Of a stretch of DNA of 64,000 nt, positions 26,998-41,660 are shown piece by piece. This DNA comes from Chrysomallon squamiferum (taxonomy: Eukaryota; Mollusca; Gastropoda; Neomphalida; Peltospiridae), in contig CM022679.1 in the NCBI GenBank assembly GCA_012295275.1, forward strand, positions 7,582,169-7,646,168. The letters are read 5' to 3'. The notes beneath the pieces were generated by a model. The model saw only the letters and a program-made list of their open reading frames with translations, ran no database searches and had not been told where the DNA came from. The number at the start of each line of letters is the position of its first letter. Position 1 is the first letter of the stretch. A program made the position numbers and the translations under genes.

Positions 26998-28163
26998 AAA
27001 AAAAAAATATGTTAACTATGTTACTGTTAAGGTCCATACAAAAACAACTTTCTATAAGCAGGAAAGAGTATTTTTAAAGATACCTTCCCGTAAAAAGTAA
27101 TAACTAGCTGAAGCTGAAGGAGAAGCTAAGCTGTGGTTCGTTCACATGACTACATTTTCCAGAAGAAAATCTATTTTTCAATGGATCAGTTGATGGTCAC
27201 GTGTGTTTGAAACATTTCAAAGAATTGTAAAGAAAAGCTTCATTTGCGTTTTAAATTCAAATGAAGCATTAAGATTGTGTTACTCTGGTTTTTGAAAGGA
27301 TTCTTGTGACAGTAACAAATATGTAAAGAGAATTCAATATGTCTTTTTATGTATATGTGTATGTATATATGTATGTATGTATGTATATGTATTTATATAT
27401 GTATGTATGTATTTAATTTATATTATTTTATTTTGTAATATTTTATTCGTTCTTTATTATTCATTTTACGTTTATTTTATCCTGTTTGTTTGTTTGTAAA
27501 ATTATATCAATGCCATACATATTTTCCTGAATGATCTCTTCAGTTTAAACGGTTTCAAAGTCTTTGTAAAGACGTAAGTTCGTCATCTTTTATTGAACAA
27601 CCTTAAAACAAGTCTGAGAGAAAAGTATCGATTACTTTGTACATCAAAATATTTATTTTCATTATGCGGAAACAAGTAAGGAAGGTTTTCTCATTTCAAA
27701 TCATTTTTTTTCTCCATCTTTCTTTGAGTGTTTCTTTTTATCTGATAACAGTTATGTAAAGTGTTTGTTTAAAATCTCTAAATGCATGTTGCTTTCAGAG
27801 TTCTTTTGAACGTTATCGTCAGCATATGGCCATCCTTGATTCTCGAAATCTGTAAAGTAAAAAATTTATTTTATGACGCCCCAAAGTACGTTCTATGTCA
27901 CAGAGAAATGATACGCAAAGAGCTTTGAATATAATTATTATTTTCGATAGTTCTCTGTGTTTTCAAAATATATTTAATTTATATATTTTTTATATTTAAT
28001 TTGTCGTAGAACATATTCTCAAAAGACAAATGAAAGATGGTAATAATTATTATATATATTAAAATCAGATGTTACTGTTGAAATAATTTTGTTTGGACGC
28101 TTATTTACGTCTGACAGTTTGATTTAGGTTTTAAAAAAATATATTTTTCAGACAATTAAACGT

Positions 28164-28272
<109 letters not shown>

Positions 28273-29370
28273 TTTGGAAAAATAAAATCTAGAGGCCCAG
28301 AATTATCTTGCGTCATAAATATCTTAACACCTCAAATGTCAGCAACAAGTAAAACATTAACCAGAGACAGTGAGATTTATCAAATCTATTCTAAATGTGA
28401 ACTATCTACATATCTGTCTTATTCACCTGTACTTGTAATGATAAATAAAACAGAAAGATTAATAATACGTTATTCAAGAAAAATCATCACTGATATTTAT
28501 AATAAAAGAAACGGACAGTACTGGCAAGAAATAATAACGAACAATAAAATACAGCTTTGGGCTACACACAGATATTAACAAGACTTATGAGATGGAAATT
28601 CTTGAAGCCAAAGACAATAATTATATAAACGTGAAACTATATGAAACACATATGTAGCATTACGCATTTTATTTCCGCATAGCGGAACAACGGTTACGTA
28701 CTCGTAAGTGTTATTTTTAAGCTGCAATAATAAAAATAAAAAAAACTCGTTTCTACCCACGAAGCTCATTCTACTTCAGCTCACTTTCAGATTAAAAAAA
28801 TTCTTATAAAAATCTTTAACTACGTGAAACTCAGATCCTGATGATAATTAACTAAGTACAGAAATAATCATTTCAACTCGTTTAGCGTTTTCTTCTTCAA
28901 GCGACGGCGCGACCGCGTTGAATGAAACAGGTTTTCAGTCAGCAAATGTTTTATGTTAACGAAATCGGTTGCAATCTGTAACGTTAGATCTCACTGGTGA
29001 TCTGCCTTGATCTCAGGTTAGTTAAAGCACCGGTTCACAGAGGGCGCTGAACGATGATGCTTTATTTAAGATTACCGGATGTCGTGGGTTCGGACTTAAG
29101 TCAGATGAAACCGATTACGTGCGTCCACTTCCGCGTGAAAATTAATTCAGTCTTTTAACAGGACGTCAACACGAAGTGAGAATAGAATCTCTGTATCATC
29201 TAAGAGTCGTGAACTTTTTACGAAATGTTGACCTTTCTCCAAAGTGTTTACATGTTAACGTGTATTGGAACTATTGTGAACAAAATCGTAGAAAATAAAT
29301 TGTATCTAAATTATTATTTTGTCTGAGATAATCTCTGTCTCTCTCTCCCTCTCTCTCTCTCTTTGGGTGT

Positions 29371-29373
<3 letters not shown>

Positions 29374-29439
<66 letters not shown>
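29374..29439. repeat. (GT)n microsatellite
   Basis: Pure GT run of about 33 units, preceded by a CT-rich run at 29335-29362. Confidence 0.95.
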
Positions 29440-29441
<2 letters not shown>

Positions 29442-32400
29442 AGTTTTTCCGGTTTAAAAGAAAAAACTTATTTTCATTTACTGTGACTTTCACTGTTATC
29501 GTTTCTTACTGTTGTTTCAGGGTATTCTTCTAATTCAATACTTGTCACTGATCGATTTTACACTGCTTGTCGATCGATCGATCCTGGCACCTCCCTCTAG
29601 CGGATGTAACTCATTTTCCTCATTTATCTTGAAGAAAATTTCCTTTCCTTATTCCTATAGCAAATCGTAACACAACTGAATTGATTTTATTGGAAATTCA
29701 ACTTTTACTGTTTACCAGTAACGGCTAAACGTGTCGACAAGAAATTACATAGTTTACTTATTTGATCAGCAGAAGTGCTGATTGACTGTTTCACCCGAGG
29801 TTGTCGTAGCTGTGTTGGAGAAGACGTCGTCAGCAAACTGTGGAGTAATATTTCCTTCACGTGTCACGAGGTGAAGATGAAGTCGATGTGGCGTAAATTT
29901 AATTGTGAAATGTTAGATTAAAGGTTTTGACTGAAAATAAAAAAATTTATAAAATACTCTCTTATTAACTGAACACTGATAACATGATTTCGATAGCGGA
30001 ATTTTATTCTCGCCCAATATATTTTGTCATCGATCTAGATCAGTGTACGAAGTTCTGAAAATTGACTTCTATTTGAAAAAAAAAAAAATAATAATAATAA
30101 AAAAAACCGATCCTTTAACAAGCATACGTATCTGAAAACAAATCAAAACGTCTTGAACTTCCACTATAGAATTTTTCTACTTTAAAAGAAAAAAAGAGTT
30201 CAAAGTGATGTTACTGCGCAGTATAAATCGTTTAACGACGATTGCTACAGTTTGTATAAATATAACCATTAATATATGGATTGTGGTTTGTGTATTGCTT
30301 TAAAGTGCGGTTTTAAACCACTATGTATGTTGTCTCTTTTTTTGAAGGCAAAAACTGTATTTGCATATGTGGCTGAATATTTTTACGAATGTCCTTAATC
30401 AAAACGTACATATTTTACATCTGAATTTCTTTTCTTCTGTACTGCTAAATATACACTTTAAGCATTCATTCATGTCTTTATTAAGAGTAAAAAAAAATAG
30501 CAAAAAAAGCCTTCAAAATAACATCAAAAAATTAAAAATAGCATTATTTTTGTAAAATGCGAAAATAATGTCGTCCTAAACTGTATTGATTTTTAAGTGC
30601 ATGTAATTTAGACAGATCTGTATTCCATTGTTAACCGTTTTTTTTTTTTTTTTTTTTTTTTTTTAATGTCAAGAATTAACAACGTTCTGACCTTCCTTGT
30701 CGTCACGATGATTTTAATTCGGATTGAAACATCTCTAAATCTTCTGCATCAGCCTCGTTTCTCGCTTTTATTAACAGAGTTTACTGACAATGACAGGTGT
30801 TGATGGGGAACGTTTTCGCTGTTACAGAACTGAATCGCTTCACTCAAGGGCGCAGTTTGTTAAAGAGGTGTTGCGACTGTTAAAGTGTACAAAGCTCGCC
30901 GTGTTTTCTCAAGCACAAATCCATGTTCATAACGAGTAGACTGACGTAACTGATTTTCTGTAATTGCTGTTGCGTTGTTTTTGTTTTTTACTACGTTTTT
31001 TTCTGTCAGTTTTGTTTTGTTCGTGTCATTTCTTTTTAAACAGACTTGTCATTTTGAATTATCAAACGCAGTAATAGATCATTGGCTCCTGCTACAGTTT
31101 AAATTGATTATAATGTTGTATTGTTATATATAAAACGGGTTGGCAACAAAAGGGAAAACAAATTAATATTAAAAAGTTTAAAAAAAAAAAAATTAAATTA
31201 GAAAGAAACCGAACTTTGACATCTGTTTTTTCCCTAAAAGCACATTTTAAAACTTTTTAAAGATTTAAATTATTAAACGCCTGGATATTGTCCGTTATCG
31301 ACCAAAATGTCGAGTTACTGTCAATAACAGATGTTACATAACGCCAAAATCAAAGTCATATACGGAAAATTTCATGTCACTCAAAGTGTCGTCTGGGAAT
31401 GTCGTCTGGCTGGAACGTAAATAGACAAAATGAGCGGGACTCGAAAAAGTATTTCAGTCTCGGTTTTCATCACATCACAACCGTGATAGTCCTCTAGAAT
31501 TCGGATAAGGAGACTTGTTTCACTTAGGCAGGTTGGCGCAGTGCAGAAATCATGATGTGATTTCCAGGAAAGAAGTACGATACATCATCAGAAAACAGAG
31601 TGATAAATAAAAAAAAGATATCTAAAGTACATTATCCACTCAGAGGAACATGTATATAAACGCTGATGATGAATTGCTTTTTAAATTTTCTTTACGCCTT
31701 CATTTGACAGTAACAGCTGCACTTATAAGAAATAGAAAAATATAACATTTTTATCAAACAGTTTATACAACTCATTTTTTCCCTATCTTTGATTTATCAC
31801 ATCTGCACTTAAGAAAATGAGAAATATCTCTTCTCTCTAACGTATTATGCAACATGTGTCAGTCTCTATTCCTGTCTTTAACTTAAAAATGCTGTTGTCA
31901 CATTTAGTTTTTCCTTTACAAAGAAACTGACACTGTCATTACTGTCAAATTAGTCAGTGTATCAAACCTTTCTTTAAGAGAAGAATTCACAGTAAAAACT
32001 GAATTTCGCAAAAAGCGTCGAATGTCTTGTTTTGTACATAATTGCGTGCAAACGGTAATGTCTAACTGCAGATAATTCCCACTGCCAAGATTGGCCATTA
32101 AAATCGGAGATTTTTATTCGTTTTCAGTAAATTATACAAACATTACGTTTATTAAAGATGTTTTTCAACCAAAAAAGAATGATGTCGTTTCGACGGGAAT
32201 AAATCGATCTCTCACAGTTGAAACAATTCAAAAATAACTTCGTAATAATTCATACTTTCTCCTCAAAAACGTGCCTTCATCTTTCTCGCTCTCTCTCTCT
32301 CACGCACACGCACTCACACATACACACATACACTCTATCTCTATCTCTCTATCGCTTTTTCTATCTCTGTCTGATAATTTATTTTTTATTTTATTATTTT

Positions 32401-34660
32401 TTTTTTTTTTAATTCTCAGCAACATGCTATATTTTATTCAAATCCAGATGCATTCATAAATCACATGATATGATTTTACGCAAGAACATTTACAAAACTG
32501 GTATATCAGTACATTAAGTACATGCACCGTTATCAGCACAATGAAACGATAATAATAATGAAACCGTCTGCAACTTTTATCCAACGTATCATGGGCTATA
32601 ATCATTTCTATAACCAAAACTATCTTCTAATTTTTTTTCTTTCTCTAAATATACAGGATTAAGCGCGTTGACCTGCGAATTTTGTATCAGAAAATCGTAT
32701 TTCAAGGGTGTTTATCTATTTATAATGCACAGCAGACTCAGAATTTAAAATTGAACATGATTTGACGTCTTCTGGGGAAAAGCCAGCGGCCATTTGCCTG
32801 GTGATTATTACAGAAATTTGACTAAACTTGAAACTAATCTGACTGTCATTACACGTTGTGTCTGGATGTTCTACAGATATGTGTGTCATTAACTAATTAA
32901 AATACACTCGAGTACTTGCACTTCGGGCTATTTTAAAACTGGAAACGTTTGTAACCCTGTCAGCTTTCTTCAAAATGCAGAAGTCATTAAAAAAAATGGG
33001 GAAGAGATTTAAATAGGAAATCAGCTATTACTTTTTATTATGACTATTATAGATATTTTTGTAGCCACCTTGCATCCTCGGTATTTTGTTAGTTTATTGC
33101 CATAACCTAACTTTTTTTAGCAAATATAGGTTGCCAGTAACAAATAAAACTATATTTTGGAAATCTTTTTAAAGTTGGTTATTTGTTTATCTGGAGATAA
33201 CTCTCTTTCTAAAAGACACGGAAGTGGGTAAATGTTTTCCTTCGTATCCTAGAAGATTTTTTTGTTTGTTTTTTTGTTTAAACCCATCTATCTTCATCTC
33301 AAACTTGATTCATTTATCACAACCCAGACATTTCACGTTACAGCTTCTGCAAAACCTCACAAATGATTTCATTTTATTTATTTGTTTATTTATTTTTTGA
33401 TTATTTTTATTTTAAGAACACTAAAGTATTGTTTGTTTTATTTACAGTTTTATAGATTTTTTTTTTTTTTTGTCTGCACTTTTCAATCACTGTTCTGTTA
33501 TTTTTTATTTATTGCCTATGAAATGAGAATAGTGGGCGGGCTCGGGGTGAACTGTCTTACATGTTACATACTAAACAGCTGACTCTGTTCCTTAACACCC
33601 ATCTATCTGATGTAGGTATTTAATTGAAATTGATCGGGCAGTGTGTTTAAATAGTAAATAACTAACTGTATTTGCTACAGGAAGTCAGTATTTAAAGTGC
33701 ACAGTTCCTATTTTTTTTTTCTTTTTTTTTTATAATATTTTTGGTTGTTTGTTGTTGTTTTGCGTTGTTTGTTTTTTTTTTTTTTTTTTTTTTTTTTGTT
33801 CAACCAATATTAATTAACAAAGAAATATAACAAGAAAAGAGTACAAAGAAAATAAAAGATATCTAGACCCTGCCATTTCTTTGTAATGATGACGTCACTG
33901 CGTACACTGGAGGACCGATTTGGTTCCTTCTGGAGTTGTCAGAAGAAGAAAAAAAATAGAACTATAAGTCCTCCGGTTATGAGTGGGGAAAATGGCGGTT
34001 TTCAAATATTTTGTAACAATTATTTTATTGCCGTTCTTTGCAATAAGCGATAATAGATCGTCCAAAACATTAAAACAATAACGTAGAAGTAGTAATAATT
34101 TTAATTAAATCATATCGTCACGAAAATCCACAGGTAGACTTTAATTGAAATAAATGTATAATTTTAAATGTTTTTACAATTAGTATATTTTGAGTTGGCA
34201 TTTGACTAAAAATATCGAGCCAGCGTGGTTAAACAGTAAACAACCAACTTAACTTAATTCTGTTTCTAATTGAAGAATATCTTTTATCAGCACGTCTGTT
34301 TTGAATTCCGAGTGAACTGAAATCTGCTGAGTAATTCGGTTTAACAGTAAAAACAATTAAGTGTATTTTTAACAACAAACCTAACTGGAGTTTTGCATCT
34401 AATTGAAATTTACTGGGCAGTAGTTGTTGTTGATTTTTTTTGTGTGAAATATGCTGGTTAACTCTGACTCTCTTTCGCTTATCAGCATGCCCTGGCTTGT
34501 ACAAACATTTGCGATGCTGAACAAACCGCAGTGGTACGTTGCAGATAATTTGCTGTCATTAGCGAGATGCGAAACGCACATTTCCAGTTCTGATAAGAAC
34601 TCATTTCTTATTGGATATTTTACAGAAACTAAACATGTATATGTACGCGTGTATGTGCAT

Positions 34661-34661
<1 letters not shown>

Positions 34662-34714
<53 letters not shown>
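34662..34714. repeat. (GT)n microsatellite
   Basis: Pure GT run of about 26 units in the gene B intron, leading into a short TA run. Confidence 0.95.
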
Positions 34715-34723
<9 letters not shown>

Positions 34724-34879
34724 TGCAGAATCATGATTTCGAAAAAAAAAACACCCAGTAACATAACATTGTGAGGTTTCCTAGATTCTGCAGCAATTAC
34801 TGACATAAACAAGTGTTGGTAATCGACTTAGATGAAAAGAAGTAAAGTCATTATTTATTATCAGATCTCAGGAGTAATC

Positions 34880-34947
34880 GTTATGGGAGCAACAACAATG
34901 GTAGAAGTAATAGTAGTGTTAGTTTCAGCAGTAGCAGCAGCAGCATC

Positions 34948-34987
<40 letters not shown>

Positions 34988-35100
34988 ATAGACGTAGTAG
35001 TAGTATAAATAGTAACGGTAATAGTAGTAGTAGTTGTTGTAGTAACAGTATTAACAGTAGTAGTAGTAGCAGCAGAAACAGTAGCAGTAATTACTATTAT
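34880..35100. repeat. Trinucleotide-rich (AGT/AGC)n block
   Basis: Imperfect AGT repeats, purest near 34950-34990, mixed with AGC and AAC triplets. The minus-strand open frame is only threonine/serine/valine-rich low complexity. Confidence 0.85.
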
Positions 35101-36599
35101 TATAACAGGTTTTGTTGCGTATGTTTTAAACATATTAAAAAAAAGAACACTTTTCCTCTCTCTAACTCCAGCATCTCTGTTACGTTCGTTTACATAGTAA
35201 TCTGCAGGTTAATTCCGAAAACAACTCCAACAATTATACTATACATCATTTCCAGATTTATTGTTCAGTATTTATGTAGTATCACGACATCGTCCATTTT
35301 AAGCTTACTTAAAGACAGTCAACAGCTCTGCGTATAAAACAAATCTACTCGCTTTTAGCTTGAACGTCATACGCAGCAGACTGCCTCTCCTGTTTACTGA
35401 ACATGCCAAAAGCATGCTTCCCGTGCACGGCTTTCTGAGTTATCGTAACGCTTGGCAACCCATCAGATAACGAGTAGAAATAACAGTTATTTATTGCACA
35501 CGCTGGGAGGCGTCAGGTGAGTCTGGTATTACATATGAAATAACCAAGGTAGAGAACAGCAGCAAGATTGAATAGTAAGTTGTTTTTTTTGCAGAAAAAA
35601 AAAAAAAAAAAAAAAAAAGTGAAAAAATGTTAAAAAAAGAAAAATATAGATATGTAAATATGTAGATATTTTTGCACGTCTTTGAAGTATTTTTATCTAA
35701 GTTTCCTGTCTGTAAGTCTGTGTACGTATGGCCGATAGAGATTATTTATTTCCAGGTAATTTCCTAAACCACCGCTGTTTCATGGTCATAAAGGTGTGTT
35801 CCACCGAAATAACTTACTGTTACTGACTGTTATATTAATAATTATACAAAGATATTATTTTTGTTTTAACAGAGATGACCATGTCTGTGTTTTTGTGGTA
35901 GTAAACGCTTGTGAAATGATCTAATTTGTTCACAGACTGACAGACAGACAGACAAACAGACTCACTAACTGGCTGAATGAAAGATTCACTCAGTGAAAGA
36001 ACAAATGTTTTTTTTTTTTTTCATTTAATTTATTTGCCTAATTTATTATTTATGATACTAAACATCTAGGAGTATTTGTTTTGTTTTTTTTACATCTGTT
36101 TTTAGTTTGCAATTAGACCCAACTGAAATGATGTTATTCCCAATATACATGAATATTTCTCAACACTTTACACCGTCCGATGTGTTGCTTTTTGTTAGTT
36201 TGTTGTTGTTGTTGTTGTTGGAGGTTTTGGTGGTGGTTTTTTCAGGACATTTCATCTATCGAAAGGTGTTGTTGTTGCTGGGGTGTTTTTATTTTTGGAG
36301 GGAAGTCAGGACATTTGATCTATCGAGAGTTCGAAGAACCACATTACTCTCATTATTTCTGTATTTCTACAAGGAGAGATTCTTGGTTGTTAACTGTCGT
36401 CATATTCAGTCACTCGGTGCTAGCTACTAGAAACAGTCAGAATTGTCTAGCTGGTGATTATCACACAGTCAGACAGGATTAACAATAGCCTCCAAACAGA
36501 TCCGACAAAACCTCTTCTAAAGAAGAAGCCTCTAGGTGTGTTATTTGTCCTGAACAACATTACCTCGATTAGATTTTCTTAATAATAAGAAGTGATTAG

Positions 36600-37190
36600 A
36601 CAGCCTTCCTCTCACTAGTACAGTGCAGTTAATTGATATCGTCTTTCTATGCAGCTGAAATAGTGTTCATCTGACTAGTACTGTGCAATAACTGAGATTG
36701 TCTTACTTTGACTAGTACTATCCAATAAACTGAAATAGTCTTACTCTGACTAGTACTGTCCAATAAACTGAGATAGTCTTACTCTGACTAGTACTATCCA
36801 ATAAACTGAAATAGTCTTACTGTGACTAGTACTATCCAATAAACTGAAATAGTCTTACTCTGACTAGTACTATCCAATAAACTGAGATAGTCTTACTGTG
36901 GCTAGCCCTATCCAATAAACTGACATAGCCTTACTCTGATTGGTACTAAGCAACTGAGATAGCCTTCCTCTGGCTAGTATTATGTAAATGACTAAAACAG
37001 TCTTCTGTGACTAGAACCAGGGACTTGAGACAGTCTTGCTCTTACTAGTAGTATTTAATTTATTGAAATAGTCTTGCACTGACTAGATGGTCGTACTATA
37101 ACTGGTATTATGCAATTGAAATGATATTTCATTGACTACAGCTGTATAACTGAGTCTTCCTTTGACAAGAACTGTACAATTAATTGAAAT
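36600..37190. repeat. 38-bp tandem minisatellite with degenerate flanks
   Basis: TGACTAGTACTATCCAATAA-type units recur exactly every 38 bp at 36709, 36747, 36785, 36823, 36861 and 36899, each followed by ACTGA(A/G)ATAGTCTTACT. More diverged, length-variable copies of the TGACTAGTA/ATAGTCTT motif extend left to about 36600 and right to about 37190. The array sits in the gene B intron. Confidence 0.92.
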
Positions 37191-40100
37191 ACTTCTTTTT
37201 CATATTCTGGTGAAGAACACAAATTTTGAAAATTGTTACTGTGAGTTGCTACGTGTGAATGCCTCTCTGACTGCTGGCAATTCCAAGCTCTAATTAATTA
37301 CACGAAAACTTCTCTCACAATCTCAGACAGCGTGTTAAAGATATTTGTGGCAACAAACTTCATTATTTAGGGTTTTGACAAGGTAGCGAGATGATTCATA
37401 CGTCGTACGTGTAAATCTGTAGTATTGGCAATTTTATCGAGTTGTTCAAGGCCTTTTCATGTAACAGGTAAATGATGAAATCAATATATGAAATTAGTCT
37501 GGCTCTGTGGAGATCAAGATCCCACCAAACACGTTTACGTGAGAGTTACTGTGATGTATCCAGCTGAGCTAACTGGATTTTCCGCCGATGGTGGTCCACG
37601 TTCAAAGGTAATCTCGAAAATGTTTTTACACATTGGTAGAAGATAAAATACCAATGCTACCAGTTACTTTCGGCTGCCGATATCTATAAGGGTTGTAGGT
37701 CGTGATAGAGAGAACGCCTCAGGCGCTACAGATTACGAGATCGATTCTTGAAATAGTTCTATTAGGCCGTTTTCACAGTTTTTCTTGCAGTCATTTATTC
37801 AGTGACTTGTGTGCCAGTCACTGTATTTTTGTAGCTATTGCCGCGGGTGAATATCCCACAGTTGAAATCTTAAGCTAATACAGAGATCGTGTGGGTCTTG
37901 AAATATGGGTTAAACGATATCAAAATATTTTAGCTAAATGATAAAAATGCTCCACAGTGTTTCACCCGCAAGCAAGTATATACCAGAAAAGGAAAAACGA
38001 CGATAATTCAAAGCACACAGATGCTGTTCAGAAAGGGATTCGTGAAGTCCAAATGACTCACGTGGAGACAAGTAACAGCTAATCAGATCAGGAGCTCACG
38101 AATCAAACGAATTTCATTATTTTATTACATTGTAGTGGTAACAGAATAAATCTACTACTCAGTATATTAGCAACATACACCCGTACCTGAATATCTACCT
38201 ATTAAGCTGTGTACCCACATACAAAGATACCTCCTATCTACCTATATATACAAACACATACATGTAAAGACGTATATTACCAAATAAAAATTTTAAGTGT
38301 GAACACATACACACTCACACACATACATCACTCAATTAACTGACAAATTATATTAATAAAAAAAATAATAATAATACTAATTGTATAATTTCAGCAGTTT
38401 ACATTATAATTATCACCCAAATATACAAAATCCTACCACAAACTGATTTTCTAATATACGTAATTACTGTAATATGTTTTCTGATTATATATACGTCGTT
38501 ACTGATAAAAGCGTCAGATATCATAGAGTTTTCAAGTACCAGTATGTGTAATTTAACTTGAAAAAAAACAACATAAAAAAACATCATGTAATTATGTTAA
38601 TAGCTTCAAATTTTCTCATTTACATAAATAGCAGACATGTATACCTTTGGCAATGTTCCTTAAACTTTTTTTTTTTTTTTTTTCTTCATATGTTTTTTAC
38701 TCTTTTTTTTTTTAACAACAAGGCCGGTAAAAATAAAAGGCTGATTAAACACACTGTGTTGCTTTTGCTGGTATGTACATATATTAACAATACTTAAGCA
38801 CGTCTGTTTAACGAAAAACAGTTTTGGTTATTTCAGCCTGAAGTAATTATTTTCTGTCTGTTAACTTCAACGGATGTGACATCGTTAGTCTCGATTTTAA
38901 GCATATGTCAGATTTCAAGTAAATGTACACAGACTGATGCTGCGCCGTTTGATTAGGGAAAGCGATTTTTTTCTCTCCTCTTTTCGACTTATGCAACTTT
39001 GCAAAACAACTGGCTAGAGTGAACAAACATTTCAGACGTTTAATAAGCAGTTAATGTGTTTGACTACGGTCCAATTCATATCAACGTTTTCATTTAACTT
39101 GTTAGTTATATATGATGACAGCTGGCGGCAATATGATATGTTTAATCATGTTTTTATTATCATATTCTTACAGCTTGTAGTTTATAATAAAAATCACTGT
39201 AGAAGTGATGTATACATTAAAATATCTATTATTAATAATAAAATAACAACTGACCAGGTTTAGGAAAAAAACAACAACTGTTAAGTAGATTCAACATACA
39301 GAGATTCGCCAAAGAAACCATACTGTTTACATCCCATACATTTAGTCAACCGAAGTTTATGAAGAAACTATACAGTGGTCAGAGACCATTCCGGTTCACG
39401 ACAATTCCCCACGGCATAGGTTACTGTATGTGCTTTCCCGTCTACGGGAAGGTCGATATAAACGTCTCTTGCTGCTGTTCAAAATGAAAAGCTGTCTGCA
39501 AGGCAGCAGCGGGTCTTCTTTCTGATTGGCCTTATCGTCACCATAATTATATGTGGCATCATATAAACATAAATTAAACTGTATGTAGACGTCCGCGATA
39601 AATACAGCAATTCTTGTCTTTTACACGTAGCCAGAGTCTCTCACATTGCTCAAATTCCTACATATTTGTTTCATTACGAAACTCAGTTAATTAAACAGTC
39701 TTGGGCACGGCTGACTCTTGTCAACAAAACCTAGATCTGCTGCAGATCATTAAATCAGTCTGGCGTTTAGCATTCCAATTATGTCATTCATTCTTCTCAG
39801 CAGATAGACGCGTAATTGATTCTGCATGTCCAGCATCTCGTGACAGATGATATTAAGTAAGAGGTCTGCCACTTTTGTAGGGCTACACAATGAACTGGAT
39901 TGATGTCTGTCGCACTGTTCCTTGCGTTTTAAAGCAGTGTGTCTACACGTATTAATCTTTGTATGAAATCATATATCTACGGCTCGGGGGAGGCAACTGT
40001 GTTCCCAATTTCGGGAAACTGGAGAAAATTTGGGCAAAACTTTGCATTTTTATCTGCGTAAAATAACAGAGCAAATGAACTCCTGTGCTCCCATGAGAAA

Positions 40101-41274
40101 AGAGTCCCACACTGCATGCAGATTAATATTCCGCTTAATGTTATAAATTATATGTTAATAATATAATTTGAATATATATTAGAAAATGGATTTATCCTTG
40201 TCCGTGTAAAAAAAATATGCATGTATAAGGAACAGTTTCAGGGTTTTAGCAGGGCGCCATAATGTCTTGGATTTAGGGTTCAAGAAACATATTAATGAAA
40301 TAAAAATAAACATGTCAACAAAATAGACCAGCAAAAGATGTTTTCATATAACAGACATCTGCTTTCTATAAATTGTTGTCAGTAAGTTTGTGTGTTACTG
40401 AGTTAACAACAGAGAGCTGACTTAAAGATCTGATGCTGTGTTATATTCGTCTTTATGTACCTGACTTAGAACTAGATTATTTAAACAGTGTGCCAGTGAT
40501 TACTTAGTTGTTGGCCCAGACAGTGAATCGTTCTTTAATTTTCAAAAGCAAAGTCAAAAAATCACTTTTACAGGTTTAAATTTCTGTTGAGAAAGCAATG
40601 GTGGTGAATAACTGTATAAGTAAAGAAAAACATTAGTTTGTTTCTGTTTAGTCTGTTACTTGTAAGTTGTCATCATTTCTTTATTATATACATGATCAAA
40701 GAGTTTGAAATTTAAATTATATAGTATAACCTATTAAGGCATTTTTTTATATAATTTTAATTATAATTTGGTTCTAATTTTTTATTTATTTTATATTTTA
40801 TAATTTACTTATTTCCTTCTTGTTGTTGTATTTTTTTTGTTCTTGTTTTATCCCCATTTTTGTTTTACTCACAGTAAATTTGATTCAGAATCTTTTCAAC
40901 AGAAGCATTTACTGTGTATTTGACTCTTAGGATCATTAAGAAATGAATTAATGAAGACTAAAGCTTATTTTGGAAGATGCATAACTAACTACACATTTTT
41001 TTTTTATTTAAAGAAAGCCTTAAACCACCTGAAAAATAATAAAACAAAGGAATGTCACCTTTGATACAGTTGTTGATTATCTATTCTTTGATATTTAACT
41101 ATAAATATACTAAACTAAGATATGTTGTTTTATAAACAAAACTGCGCATCTGTAAACAGGCTAAGCCCGGATCCAGTATGGAGAATTATTTGCAAAGGAA
41201 AATTATTATTCGTAGAAACGTTTATGTCGATAAAAAAACATAATAGACTGTCAAGAAAATAATGTTAGTTAAAG

Positions 41275-41314
<40 letters not shown>

Positions 41315-41453
41315 CGTTATTTTTCTATAGAGTCACTGTTTCAGTTATTCATCTAAAAGTTTATTTTCAGTAACATAAATGTTTAACTGTAGTTCTGTAT
41401 GTTTTGTTAATTAACTATTCTAAGCTAGAGTTTGTTTTGAACACTACTCTAAT

Positions 41454-41561
41454 TTTATAATAATAATAATAATTATAATAATAATAATAATAAAAATAAT
41501 AATAATTAGTAATAACGATAGTAGTAGTAGTAATAGTAGTAGTAAAAGCTTCAGTGGTAGC

Positions 41562-41600
<39 letters not shown>

Positions 41601-41612
41601 TTTTGAGACAAA
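41454..41612. repeat. (AAT)n microsatellite next to the gene B donor site
   Basis: Two AAT-rich blocks separated by AGT-rich DNA, starting about 50 bp inside the intron from the exon 1 donor. Read-through of exon 1 into it gives a long artefactual I/T/Y-rich tail. Confidence 0.9.
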
Positions 41613-41660
41613 ACTAATTTCTGAAACTGAGAATGTGACAGAAACGTGAGCAGTACAAAC

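Noticed and set aside
41415-41660. C-terminal extension of gene B exon 1 past residue 231
   Set aside because: It reads through the GT donor into AAT-repeat DNA and lacks TM6-TM7, which are supplied by the exon at 25547-26014.
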